This document shows, one piece after another, positions 1 through 7,267 of a DNA stretch of 64,000 nucleotides. The stretch comes from an uncultured Flavobacteriaceae bacterium (GTDB lineage Bacteria > Bacteroidota > Bacteroidia > Flavobacteriales > Flavobacteriaceae). Made by a program: the position numbers and the translations under genes. The stretch is from the NCBI GenBank assembly GCA_947502975.1, contig CANNBV010000002.1, positions 811,251-875,250 on the forward strand, written 5' to 3'. Every line of letters starts with the position of its first letter. Within the stretch, counting starts at the first letter, position 1. The notes below the pieces were generated by a model that saw only the letters and a program-made list of their open reading frames with translations, had not been told where the DNA came from and made no database searches.

Positions 1-81
1 CGTGGCATAGTGTTCTCAGAAAAAGATCAAGCCATTTTAGAACACGTTTTTGAGGAAACCAAAAAATACAGACGAGAATAG
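1..81 (+). CDS. C-terminal end of an unidentified protein (partial)
   Basis: The first 81 bases are open in frame 1 and end at TAG (79-81), giving a 26-residue charged tail (RGIVFSEKDQAIL... ending KKYRRE). The gene begins before the window. The fragment is too short to assign a family. Whether it is a real gene end rests only on the open frame and on the promoter-like signal for the next gene starting after it. Confidence 0.5.
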   Translation, partial: RGIVFSEKDQAILEHVFEETKKYRRE

Positions 82-105
82 CTGTATCAATATCTTAAAA
101 ATGAA

Positions 106-135
106 ACATTTGTATATTTGTGAATAGACAAATGT
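106..135 (+). promoter_or_regulatory. TATATTTG -7 box inside a short inverted repeat, upstream of the PD40 gene
   Basis: TATATTTG at 113-120 matches the Bacteroidota -7 consensus TAnnTTTG, 22 bases before the ATG at 142. It lies between the arms of an inverted repeat, ACATTTG (106-112) and CAAATGT (129-135). No good -33 TTTG is seen at the usual spacing, so this is a candidate only. Confidence 0.35.
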
Positions 136-141
136 TTTAAA

Positions 142-1062
142 ATGATAAAAAAATCACTTTTTGTTTTTCTTATTTTATTTGGCGTTTTAGGCTTCAGTCA
201 GGCTAAGATATACAAAGTCAAAAATTTAGAACTTAACACAAAATATCCACATTTTGGAGTGAGTTTGTTTGGTGATAGCCAAGTTGTATTCACTTCATAT
301 CAGCTTACAAAAAAAGGTAAAGTAAAACAGAGCTTTGATGGACAAGGGATCTTAACCATTTTCAAGGGCACTATTACTAATGACGGCAATATTCAAAATA
401 TTGAAGAGATAACGATTGACCCTAAGTCAAATATTGAAAATATTACTAGTGCTGCAGTATCATCAGACGGAAAGCAAATTTATATTACCACCACTTATAC
501 CAATAAGAATCGACCAAAAGGAACATTTAATAAAACAAATTTTCATATAGAGGTTGGGGAGTTTAAAGCAGGAATTGGTTTTACCAACTTTAAGGTTTTA
601 CCGTTTTGTATACCTAGATATTCTTATGCACATCCTGCGTTAAGTTCAGATGGTAAGACATTATATTTTACTGCTAATGTTAGAGGAGGTAGAGAAACTA
701 CAAAAGGCGCTTCAGATATTTTTAAAGTTGATATTTTAGAGAATAGCACCTTCGGAAAAATTAAAAATTTGGGAGTGAAAGTGAACTCTTATAGTAGAGA
801 AATGTTTCCTTTTGTAAGTGCAGATGGTACGCTTTATTTTGCTTCAAATAAATCGAACGGTTATGGCGGATATGATTTATATAAAAGTAAATTGAATGAA
901 GACGGTACTTATGCTAAGGCAGAAAAATTACCAAAACCTATAAATAGTAAAGAAGACGATTTATCTTTGATTATGCTACCAAATAATGCCGCTGGCTTTA
1001 TTGTATCAAAGCGTAAAGGCGGAGAAGGAGATGATGATATTTATTATTTTACGGTAAAATAA
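142..1062 (+). CDS. PD40 / WD40-like beta-propeller secreted protein
   Basis: A 306-residue protein with a clear signal peptide (residues 1-20, hydrophobic core then GFSQA). The body has repeated segments of the type SxDGxxLYFxS (PALSSDGKTLYFTANVRGG, PFVSADGTLYFASNKSNG) each followed by a D(I/L)(F/Y)K strand, typical of PD40 propeller proteins. Only about four blades are obvious and there is no OmpA domain at the C-terminus, unlike many larger Bacteroidota PD40-OmpA proteins. It is probably periplasmic. It stands alone: the next gene is convergent and ends 8 bases away. The function is unknown beyond the fold. Confidence 0.8.
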   Translation: MIKKSLFVFLILFGVLGFSQAKIYKVKNLELNTKYPHFGVSLFGDSQVVFTSYQLTKKGKVKQSFDGQGILTIFKGTITNDGNIQNIEEITIDPKSNIENITSAAVSSDGKQIYITTTYTNKNRPKGTFNKTNFHIEVGEFKAGIGFTNFKVLPFCIPRYSYAHPALSSDGKTLYFTANVRGGRETTKGASDIFKVDILENSTFGKIKNLGVKVNSYSREMFPFVSADGTLYFASNKSNGYGGYDLYKSKLNEDGTYAKAEKLPKPINSKEDDLSLIMLPNNAAGFIVSKRKGGEGDDDIYYFTVK

Positions 1063-1070
1063 TAATAATA

Positions 1071-2696
1071 TTACTCCAAAGATTTATTAACATATCTCAA
1101 ATCCAACATATTTATAGGGTTAATCCCTAATCCATTTACATTTTTTCTTGTAAATCGAACTACTTCATCATAGAATAGAGGCACCATAATCGCATTATCC
1201 ATAGCTATGGAATCAATAGTAGTATAAAGTTGTTTTCTTTCTTCAATATCTGAAATCATGAAGGCTTTATTATATAGACTATCTACAGTTTTATTTTTAA
1301 AATGAAAATAATTTGAACCTTTTGGGGTGAAATTTTTACTATAAAAAATGGATAGGTAATTTTCAGCATCCATATAATCTGCTACCCAAGAACTTCTAAA
1401 CATATCTACTTTTCCTTCACTACGCGATGATCTTAGTGTGGCTTCGGGCATTACATCAACATTTATTTTTAAACCTGCTTTTTCTAATTCTCGTTGTATG
1501 AATTCGCAAAAACTCAAATAATTACTAGATGTTACCAAGGTAATTTCTGGATTGGTGATACCACTTTCTTTTTTAAATTGAGAAATGAGTTGTTTTGCTT
1601 TTTCAGGTTGATAGGTAAAGCCAATAGATTTATTATATCCAGGAAGCCCTATGGGTATAAAACCACCATTTGCAGGATTTCCAATACCGTTTCTTAAATA
1701 CATCATCATCTTCTTTCTATCAAAACCATAGTTTATAGCCTTTCTAATTAATTTTGATTGTATTTCGGGCGTTTCAGAATCTAAATAAAAGCCCAGATAT
1801 TCAGAGTTTAGAAATGGGCCAGTGGTCATATTAACAGAAGGTTTGTAGGTGGCTCTAAGTTTACCATCAGCTGTGAGTAATTCATCTTTATATGAAGCAT
1901 CTAAGCCTTGTAAATAATCAATATTTCCTTGAGCAAACTGTAAAAATTCACTTTGCTTATCAGGTAAAAAAGTTAATGAAACGGCTTCTAAATAGGGCAG
2001 AGGCTTACCTTCTTCATCTGTTTCAAAATACAATTCGTTTTTTCGAAACACTAATTTTATATTTTCTTCCCACCGTTTAAACTTAAAGGGGCCTGTACCA
2101 ATAGGATGAGAACGAAATTCTGTGCCATAAAATTCTACAATTTCCTTTGGAACAACAGAGCAGTATTTCATAGTTAATAAACCAATAAAGGCGGGGAAAG
2201 GCTGTTTTAATGAAATTTCGAAAATGGTATCGTTAATAGCTTTAAAGTCATCAACTTTATTTAAAACCCAACTTCCAGACGCTGCTAGTTTTTCATCTCT
2301 TAACCGATTTAAACTGTAGGTGAAGTCATCTGCTACTACGGTTCTAATAGAATCCTTGCCAAAACGTTCATGTTTATGAAAGTAAACGTCATTTCGTAAA
2401 TTGAAGGTATAAGTTTTACCATCCTCAGAAATGGCCCAATCTTTAGCAATACAAGGTAAAATATTTAAATTATCATCGAGCTGCACTAGTCCATTAAACA
2501 ACTGATTACAAACCGAATTATCTTGTAAAGTTCTAGAAAATGCAGGATCTAGTGTATTGATATTTGCATATTCGTTGTAGCGGAAAACTAGGTGGTCTTT
2601 ATTTGTGTTACGATCCGTTCCACATGAAAAAAGCGATAATAACATACAACTAATTGATAAATAGCTAATTGTTTGATGCCAAATGCGTTTTATCAT
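1071..2696 (-). CDS. ABC transporter solute-binding lipoprotein, peptide/oligopeptide type (SBP_bac_5)
   Basis: 541 residues. The N-terminus has a lipobox ending at C25 (LLSLFSC), so it should be an envelope lipoprotein. The body follows the DppA/OppA family 5 pattern: RYNEYANINTLDPAF near the start, then LNPC..DWAISEDGKTYTFNLR, then DDFTYSLNRL, then GTGPFKFKRW. Such proteins bind peptides or other small ligands for an ABC importer, but no permease or ATPase gene is adjacent, so the ligand and partner are unknown. It is transcribed divergently from mtaB across an 84-base gap. Confidence 0.88.
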   Translation of the reverse strand: MIKRIWHQTISYLSISCMLLSLFSCGTDRNTNKDHLVFRYNEYANINTLDPAFSRTLQDNSVCNQLFNGLVQLDDNLNILPCIAKDWAISEDGKTYTFNLRNDVYFHKHERFGKDSIRTVVADDFTYSLNRLRDEKLAASGSWVLNKVDDFKAINDTIFEISLKQPFPAFIGLLTMKYCSVVPKEIVEFYGTEFRSHPIGTGPFKFKRWEENIKLVFRKNELYFETDEEGKPLPYLEAVSLTFLPDKQSEFLQFAQGNIDYLQGLDASYKDELLTADGKLRATYKPSVNMTTGPFLNSEYLGFYLDSETPEIQSKLIRKAINYGFDRKKMMMYLRNGIGNPANGGFIPIGLPGYNKSIGFTYQPEKAKQLISQFKKESGITNPEITLVTSSNYLSFCEFIQRELEKAGLKINVDVMPEATLRSSRSEGKVDMFRSSWVADYMDAENYLSIFYSKNFTPKGSNYFHFKNKTVDSLYNKAFMISDIEERKQLYTTIDSIAMDNAIMVPLFYDEVVRFTRKNVNGLGINPINMLDLRYVNKSLE

Positions 2697-2711
2697 ATAA
2701 CTTATTAATTG

Positions 2712-2719
2712 TAAATTTG
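2712..2719 (+). promoter_or_regulatory. Candidate -7 box for mtaB
   Basis: TAAATTTG at 2712-2719 matches TAnnTTTG and would place transcription start near 2726, about 55 bases before the mtaB start. No convincing -33 TTTG is seen 17-21 bases upstream, so this is weak. Confidence 0.35.
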
Positions 2720-2780
2720 CAGTCTTTTAGCCGTAAAGATAAATTTTAAAACGCCCCGAAACAAGTTTGGGTTAATCAAA

Positions 2781-4109
2781 GTGAATAACAAAAAAGTCGC
2801 ATTTTACACATTAGGTTGCAAGCTGAATTTTTCAGAGACATCTACTATAGCTAGAAGTTTTGTAAATGAAGGTTTTGATCGTGTAGACTTTTCTGAAAAG
2901 GCTGATATTTATGTGATTAATACTTGTTCGGTTACTGAAAATGCTGATAAACGTTTTAAAACTATTGTAAAACAAGCTCAAAAATCCAACCCCGACGCTT
3001 TTGTAGCGGCGGTAGGATGTTATGCTCAATTGAAACCACAGGAGCTTGCAGATGTTCATGGTGTAGATTTAGTATTAGGAGCCACAGAGAAATTCAAAAT
3101 CACAGATTATCTAAATGATCTTACTAAAAACAACTTTGGAGAGGTGCATTCTTGTGAAATAGAAGAGGCTGATTTTTATGTTGGTAGCTATTCCATTGGA
3201 GATAGAACTAGAGCTTTTTTAAAGGTACAAGATGGCTGTGATTACAAATGTACATATTGTACAATTCCTTTAGCACGTGGTATTTCGAGAAGTGATACTA
3301 TGTATAATGTTTTAAAAAATGCCCAAGATATTTCAAAACAAAACATAAAAGAAATTGTTTTAACAGGTGTGAACATCGGTGATTATGGTAAAGGTGAATT
3401 TGGAAATAAAAAACACGAACATACCTTTTTAGATTTAGTTACTGAATTAGATAAAGTTGAAGGTATTGAGCGATTAAGGATTTCTTCAATAGAACCTAAT
3501 TTACTTAAGAATGAAACGATTGACTTGGTCTCAAAATCTAGAGCATTTGTACCGCATTTTCATGTGCCACTTCAATCTGGTAGTAATGAAATTTTAAGAA
3601 AAATGAAACGTCGTTACATGCGAGAATTATATGTAGATCGCGTTTCAAAGATTAAAGAAGTAATGCCACATGCATGTATTGGCGTTGATGTGATTGTTGG
3701 ATTTCCAGGAGAAACGGAAGACCATTTTCTGGAAACCTATAATTTCTTAAATGAATTAGATATTTCCTATTTACATGTATTTACATATTCAGAAAGAGAT
3801 AATACAGAAGCTGCTAAAATGGATGGGATCGTTCCTAATGCTATAAGAAGTAAACGAAGTAAAATGCTCCGTGGTTTATCCGTTAAAAAGCGACGTGCAT
3901 TTTATGAAAGCCAACTAAAAACGACAAGAACTGTACTTTTTGAAGGTGAAAATAAAGAAGGATACATTCATGGTTTTACAGAAAACTATGTAAAAGTAAA
4001 AACACCTTGGAACCCAGAGCTAGTCAATACTTTACAAGAGGTAGAGCTCACTAATATTGGTGATGATGGTTTGGTGCGATTTGATTTTATAAAAGAGTTA
4101 ATTCCATAA
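2781..4109 (+). CDS. mtaB: tRNA (N6-threonylcarbamoyladenosine-37 C2) methylthiotransferase MtaB
   Basis: 442 residues. Methylthiotransferases of this family convert t6A37 to ms2t6A37 in ANN-decoding tRNAs, using two 4Fe-4S clusters and SAM. The N-terminal UPF0004 domain supplies three cysteines (C13, C49 in INTCSVT, C80 in AVGCYAQ). The radical SAM motif is CDYKCTYC (C153, C157, C160), followed by a C-terminal TRAM-like region. The KKVAFYTLGCKLN start fits MtaB rather than MiaB or RimO. Translation starts at GTG 2781: no in-frame ATG precedes it and the family N-terminus begins here. A strong terminator follows. Confidence 0.93.
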   Translation: MNNKKVAFYTLGCKLNFSETSTIARSFVNEGFDRVDFSEKADIYVINTCSVTENADKRFKTIVKQAQKSNPDAFVAAVGCYAQLKPQELADVHGVDLVLGATEKFKITDYLNDLTKNNFGEVHSCEIEEADFYVGSYSIGDRTRAFLKVQDGCDYKCTYCTIPLARGISRSDTMYNVLKNAQDISKQNIKEIVLTGVNIGDYGKGEFGNKKHEHTFLDLVTELDKVEGIERLRISSIEPNLLKNETIDLVSKSRAFVPHFHVPLQSGSNEILRKMKRRYMRELYVDRVSKIKEVMPHACIGVDVIVGFPGETEDHFLETYNFLNELDISYLHVFTYSERDNTEAAKMDGIVPNAIRSKRSKMLRGLSVKKRRAFYESQLKTTRTVLFEGENKEGYIHGFTENYVKVKTPWNPELVNTLQEVELTNIGDDGLVRFDFIKELIP

Positions 4110-4110
4110 A

Positions 4111-4140
4111 AAACCCGAAACACATTATGTTTCGGGTTTT
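4111..4140. terminator. Bidirectional intrinsic terminator between mtaB and the GNAT gene
   Basis: Perfect 12-bp inverted repeat, AAACCCGAAACA (4111-4122) and TGTTTCGGGTTT (4129-4140), with a 6-base loop and A/T runs on both sides. It serves the convergent genes on either side. Confidence 0.9.
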
Positions 4141-4162
4141 TTATATTTTCAATCGTTAACCG

Positions 4163-4462
4163 TTATATTCTTACCCCAACTGGTAGCATTCTTTTATATT
4201 TTCTGTTGCTTCTTACAAATTTTGCAATAGCTGGGCAAGTAGGCATTACGCTTAAGTTTCGATCTTGAATTTCTTCAAAAACAGCTGCAATAAACTCTTT
4301 TTTAAAGGCCTCGTCGTTTATTTCTTCTGGAATAATTAACTTGGTTAAAAAAATCTTTCGTTCTTGTAAAGAGTATTCAATTTTTGCTAAATGTCCGTTC
4401 GTCTTAATTTCAAATTGACGTAAAAAATCATTGTCAACCAATTGTTCAGCAGTTTCAACCAT
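4163..4462 (-). CDS. Small GNAT-like N-acetyltransferase (YjdJ/NATD1 type)
   Basis: 99 residues, the usual size of the single-domain Gcn5-like acetyltransferases. The order is an N-terminal beta region (FEIKTNGHLAKIEYSLQERK), a middle FLTKLIIPEEI strand, a helix, and a C-terminal PTCPAIAKFVRSNRKYKRML that corresponds to the conserved PxCxxxxxfxxxxPxY end of the family. The substrate is unknown. It is a single gene, transcribed toward the shared terminator with mtaB and divergent from the hydrolase gene. Confidence 0.75.
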   Translation of the reverse strand: MVETAEQLVDNDFLRQFEIKTNGHLAKIEYSLQERKIFLTKLIIPEEINDEAFKKEFIAAVFEEIQDRNLSVMPTCPAIAKFVRSNRKYKRMLPVGVRI

Positions 4463-4581
4463 AAGTGTTTTTTATTTAATTTAAGAAGTAATGTGGTAAA
4501 TAGTGAATACTATTTCTCTAACTTTGTGCAAAAGTACGAAAAAAAATCGAGAGATTAAATAAATTTGACTGTTAAAACCTT

Positions 4582-5247
4582 ATGAGTCAAGAGATAATAC
4601 ATGTATATCTAATGCCAGGAATGGCAGCTAGTCCATTAATTTTTGAAAATATAGAGCTTCCAGAAAACCAGTTTAAAATTCATTATTTAGAGTGGTTTTT
4701 ACCAGAAAAAGATGAATCGTTAAGTGATTATGCACTTAGAATGACTAAAAAAATTGAGCATGATAATGTTGTACTGCTAGGTGTATCATTTGGTGGTGTT
4801 TTAGTACAAGAGATGAGCAAACATATTACACTTCGAAAACTGATTATTGTTTCCACAGTAAAGTCAAAAGAAGAATTACCGAAGCGCATGCATATTGCAA
4901 AATCTACAAAAGTTTATAAATTGTTACCAACAGGATTAGCGAGTAGGATAGATCTTTTAGCCAGATATGCCTATGGAGATAAGGTTAAAAAACGCATCAA
5001 CCTTTATAAGATGTATTTATCTGTAAATGATAGAAAGTATTTAGACTGGGCTATTGATAAGATGTTAAACTGGAATAGTTCAGATAGTTCTACAGATATA
5101 GTTCATATTCATGGTGATAATGATAGCGTCTTTCCAATTAAGAATATTTCAAACTGTTTAACAGTAAAAAATGGCTCTCATGCTATGATAATCTATAAAT
5201 ACAAGTGGTTTAACGAGAATTTACCCCGTATAATTTTAGAAAACTAA
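4582..5247 (+). CDS. Alpha/beta hydrolase
   Basis: 221 residues with no signal peptide, so probably cytoplasmic. The nucleophile elbow is GVSFGG (67-72, Ser69), preceded by a hydrophobic strand VVLLG. A late HGDNDSVFP segment (Asp179 or Asp181) and GSHAM (His200) complete a plausible catalytic triad. The substrate cannot be told; esterase or thioesterase is possible. It is 31 bases upstream of the lytic transglycosylase on the same strand and may be co-transcribed with it. Confidence 0.8.
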   Translation: MSQEIIHVYLMPGMAASPLIFENIELPENQFKIHYLEWFLPEKDESLSDYALRMTKKIEHDNVVLLGVSFGGVLVQEMSKHITLRKLIIVSTVKSKEELPKRMHIAKSTKVYKLLPTGLASRIDLLARYAYGDKVKKRINLYKMYLSVNDRKYLDWAIDKMLNWNSSDSSTDIVHIHGDNDSVFPIKNISNCLTVKNGSHAMIIYKYKWFNENLPRIILEN

Positions 5248-5278
5248 AAATTATTCTACCTTTATTGAAAACTTATTA

Positions 5279-6202
5279 ATGATGAAGACCTTTGAACGTA
5301 TTTTGGCGCTAGTGGGATTATTAAGTTTATGTTTGCTATTTACTTATGCCCTCCAAGACGCGCCTACTGATGAAAATTTCGAAAAGAAAATAATTAATGA
5401 CTATAATGTCTATGCATTACAAGTGCCAGAAGATTTGTCTTTTGCTGGTGAACACATGCCATTAGAAAATCCAGATATTTTGGAACGTATGGACAGAGAA
5501 CTACTCGTAAACACCTATTGGCAATCTAATGGATTGTTAATGTTTAAACGTGCGCAAAAGTATTTTCCTATCATAGAACCTATATTAGCGAAATATGGTG
5601 TGCCAGATGATTTTAAGTATTTGGCAGTAATAGAAAGTGGCTTAACAAATGCTGTTTCTCCTGCTGGAGCTCGAGGTGTTTGGCAAATTATGAAAACCAC
5701 GGGGCGTGAAAATGGACTAGAGGTTAATGATAATGTTGATGAGCGTTATCATTTAGAAAAGGCTACAGAAGTAGCTTGTAAATATTTATTAAGAGCAAAG
5801 GCAAAGCTAGGGTCTTGGACTTTAGCAGCAGCGGCATACAATGCAGGCAATGCAGGAGTTTCTAGAAGGCTTAAAGAACAAGGTGTTTCTGGTTATTACG
5901 ATTTACTTTTAGGTGAAGAAACAGGACGTTACGTATTCAGAATAGTGGCGCTTAAAGAAATATTATCTCATCCTGATAAATACGGATTTAATTTTAGAGA
6001 GAAAGATTTATATTCTAATATACCTACATTTAAAGTAGAAGTTGATACGGCAGTAACAGATTTTACAAAATTTGCAGAACGCTTCGGTATAAATTATAAA
6101 ATATTGAAATTACATAATCCTTGGTTAAGAGAACCACATTTAAATAATAAATCTAGAAAACCATATTATATAGAAATCCCAAAAGAAGGTTATTATAATT
6201 AG
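5279..6202 (+). CDS. Membrane-anchored lytic transglycosylase (SLT domain, MltD-like)
   Basis: 307 residues. A hydrophobic N-terminal segment (about 8-25) acts as signal or anchor. The SLT/GH23 domain spans about 95-220: catalytic Glu119 in IESG, then SPAGARGVWQIM, then AAAAYNAGNAGV. The C-terminal 80 residues resemble a LysM-like tail (FAERFGINYKILKLHNPWL). It should cleave peptidoglycan glycan strands to give 1,6-anhydro ends. It follows the hydrolase gene and is convergent with the TPR gene, the two stops being only 2 bases apart. Confidence 0.87.
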   Translation: MMKTFERILALVGLLSLCLLFTYALQDAPTDENFEKKIINDYNVYALQVPEDLSFAGEHMPLENPDILERMDRELLVNTYWQSNGLLMFKRAQKYFPIIEPILAKYGVPDDFKYLAVIESGLTNAVSPAGARGVWQIMKTTGRENGLEVNDNVDERYHLEKATEVACKYLLRAKAKLGSWTLAAAAYNAGNAGVSRRLKEQGVSGYYDLLLGEETGRYVFRIVALKEILSHPDKYGFNFREKDLYSNIPTFKVEVDTAVTDFTKFAERFGINYKILKLHNPWLREPHLNNKSRKPYYIEIPKEGYYN

Positions 6203-6204
6203 AG

Positions 6205-6783
6205 TTATCTGCTTTTTCTTTTCTGAGATCTCAATGAACCTCCTGCACCAAAATGTTGATTAGGGCCAACTGCCTGTTTCATGTTTTGCTTCATCATTTT
6301 AATTTGATCTGCTAGCATTCCATGCTTATCCAGCTTTTGTGCTTCGGTAAGTAATTGTTGCGCTTCTCTTTTTCTACGTTTAGAAAAAGCGATACCAGCA
6401 AGGTTCAATTTAGCCATAGCCAAGTCGTGCTTCATAGATAAACCTAATGAAATAGCCTTTTTAAAATGCTTTTCAGATTCATTCATATTATCCTGCATCG
6501 TCATGATACCATGCAAATAGCTGTAATATCCTTGTTGCTTTTTAACTAAGGCCGCTTCAGGATTTTTGATTTTATCCAGCCATTTTTTAGCACCATCAAA
6601 GTCTTGTTTACGCAGTCTTAAGAAAGCAAGAAGGATAAATTCATTTTTAAAATAAAGAAATATAAAAACGCCTGCTAATAAAATAAGAGAAATACCATTA
6701 CCTATATTTCCTTCTGTAAATTGGTATACCGCATAAGCTATGATTCCAACGGCTAAAATTAGCTTTATAATTTTATTGAACAT
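6205..6783 (-). CDS. Membrane protein with TPR-like helical repeats
   Basis: 192 residues. Two hydrophobic segments at the N-terminus (about 5-20 and 28-48) are followed by a soluble helical part with TPR-like spacing (FDGAKKWLDKI, GYYSYLHGIMTMQDNMNESEKHFKKAI, AMAKLNLAGIAFSKRRKREA). The C-terminus is basic and rich in R, K, S and Q. Flavobacterial genomes carry similar genes of unknown role. It is a single gene. Confidence 0.65.
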   Translation of the reverse strand: MFNKIIKLILAVGIIAYAVYQFTEGNIGNGISLILLAGVFIFLYFKNEFILLAFLRLRKQDFDGAKKWLDKIKNPEAALVKKQQGYYSYLHGIMTMQDNMNESEKHFKKAISLGLSMKHDLAMAKLNLAGIAFSKRRKREAQQLLTEAQKLDKHGMLADQIKMMKQNMKQAVGPNQHFGAGGSLRSQKRKSR

Positions 6784-6894
6784 TTATATTGAGTTTAATG
6801 TAATTTAGAGTGTTTTATATTGAGCAAACACTCGTTTTTATTTTAAAATGCAAAGAAACTAAATTTTTTATGTAAAAAATATTTTTAAAATAGG

Positions 6895-6924
6895 TTTGTG
6901 AAATAAAAAAGCTTTGTATATTTG
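6895..6924 (+). promoter_or_regulatory. rpmH promoter (Bacteroidota -33/-7)
   Basis: TTTG at 6895-6898 and TATATTTG at 6917-6924 are separated by 18 bases, close to the family consensus TTTG-N17-23-TAnnTTTG. Start would be near 6931, leaving a leader of about 60 bases before rpmH at 6992. Confidence 0.75.
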
Positions 6925-6991
6925 CGCTCAGTTTTGGCTAAGGGTCAAAATATTTCAAAAAATACAATTCAGATTTTAAAGATATAAGACG

Positions 6992-7153
6992 ATGAGTAAA
7001 AGAACGTTTCAGCCTTCTAAAAGAAAAAGAAGAAACAAACACGGTTTTAGAGAAAGAATGGCTTCTGCTAATGGCAGAAAAGTACTTGCTAGAAGAAGAG
7101 CAAAAGGAAGAAAGAAATTGTCTGTATCATCTGAAACAAGACATAAGAAATAA
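6992..7153 (+). CDS. rpmH: 50S ribosomal protein L34
   Basis: A 53-residue basic protein, [20 protein letters not shown] at the start, then [20 protein letters not shown] and a KKLSVS tail. This is the L34 signature; L34 sits at the peptide-exit side of the large subunit. It is slightly longer than the 44-46 residues of many bacteria, through a C-terminal [10 protein letters not shown] extension as usual in Bacteroidota. The promoter ahead of it and the terminator after it make it a single-gene unit; dnaA and rnpA are not adjacent here. Confidence 0.97.
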   Translation: MSKRTFQPSKRKRRNKHGFRERMASANGRKVLARRRAKGRKKLSVSSETRHKK

Positions 7154-7178
7154 TGATTAACAATTGTTGATATTTTTA

Positions 7179-7210
7179 AAGGTGTTACTTAAGTGTAATG
7201 CCTTTTTTTA
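7179..7210 (+). terminator. Intrinsic terminator after rpmH
   Basis: AAGGTGTTAC (7179-7188) pairs with GTAATGCCTT (7195-7204), with two G-U wobbles and a 6-base loop, followed by a T run to about 7210. Confidence 0.75.
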
Positions 7211-7267
7211 TGTTTTGTAATTACTAATTTAGCACGCAAATTAATTTAAACTAGAATACTTAGAAAA

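Noticed and set aside
2781-4109. MtaB as a further member of the radical SAM biosynthetic group
   Set aside because: It is a housekeeping tRNA methylthiotransferase with UPF0004 and TRAM parts, not B12-dependent, and lies 9 kb away on the other strand.
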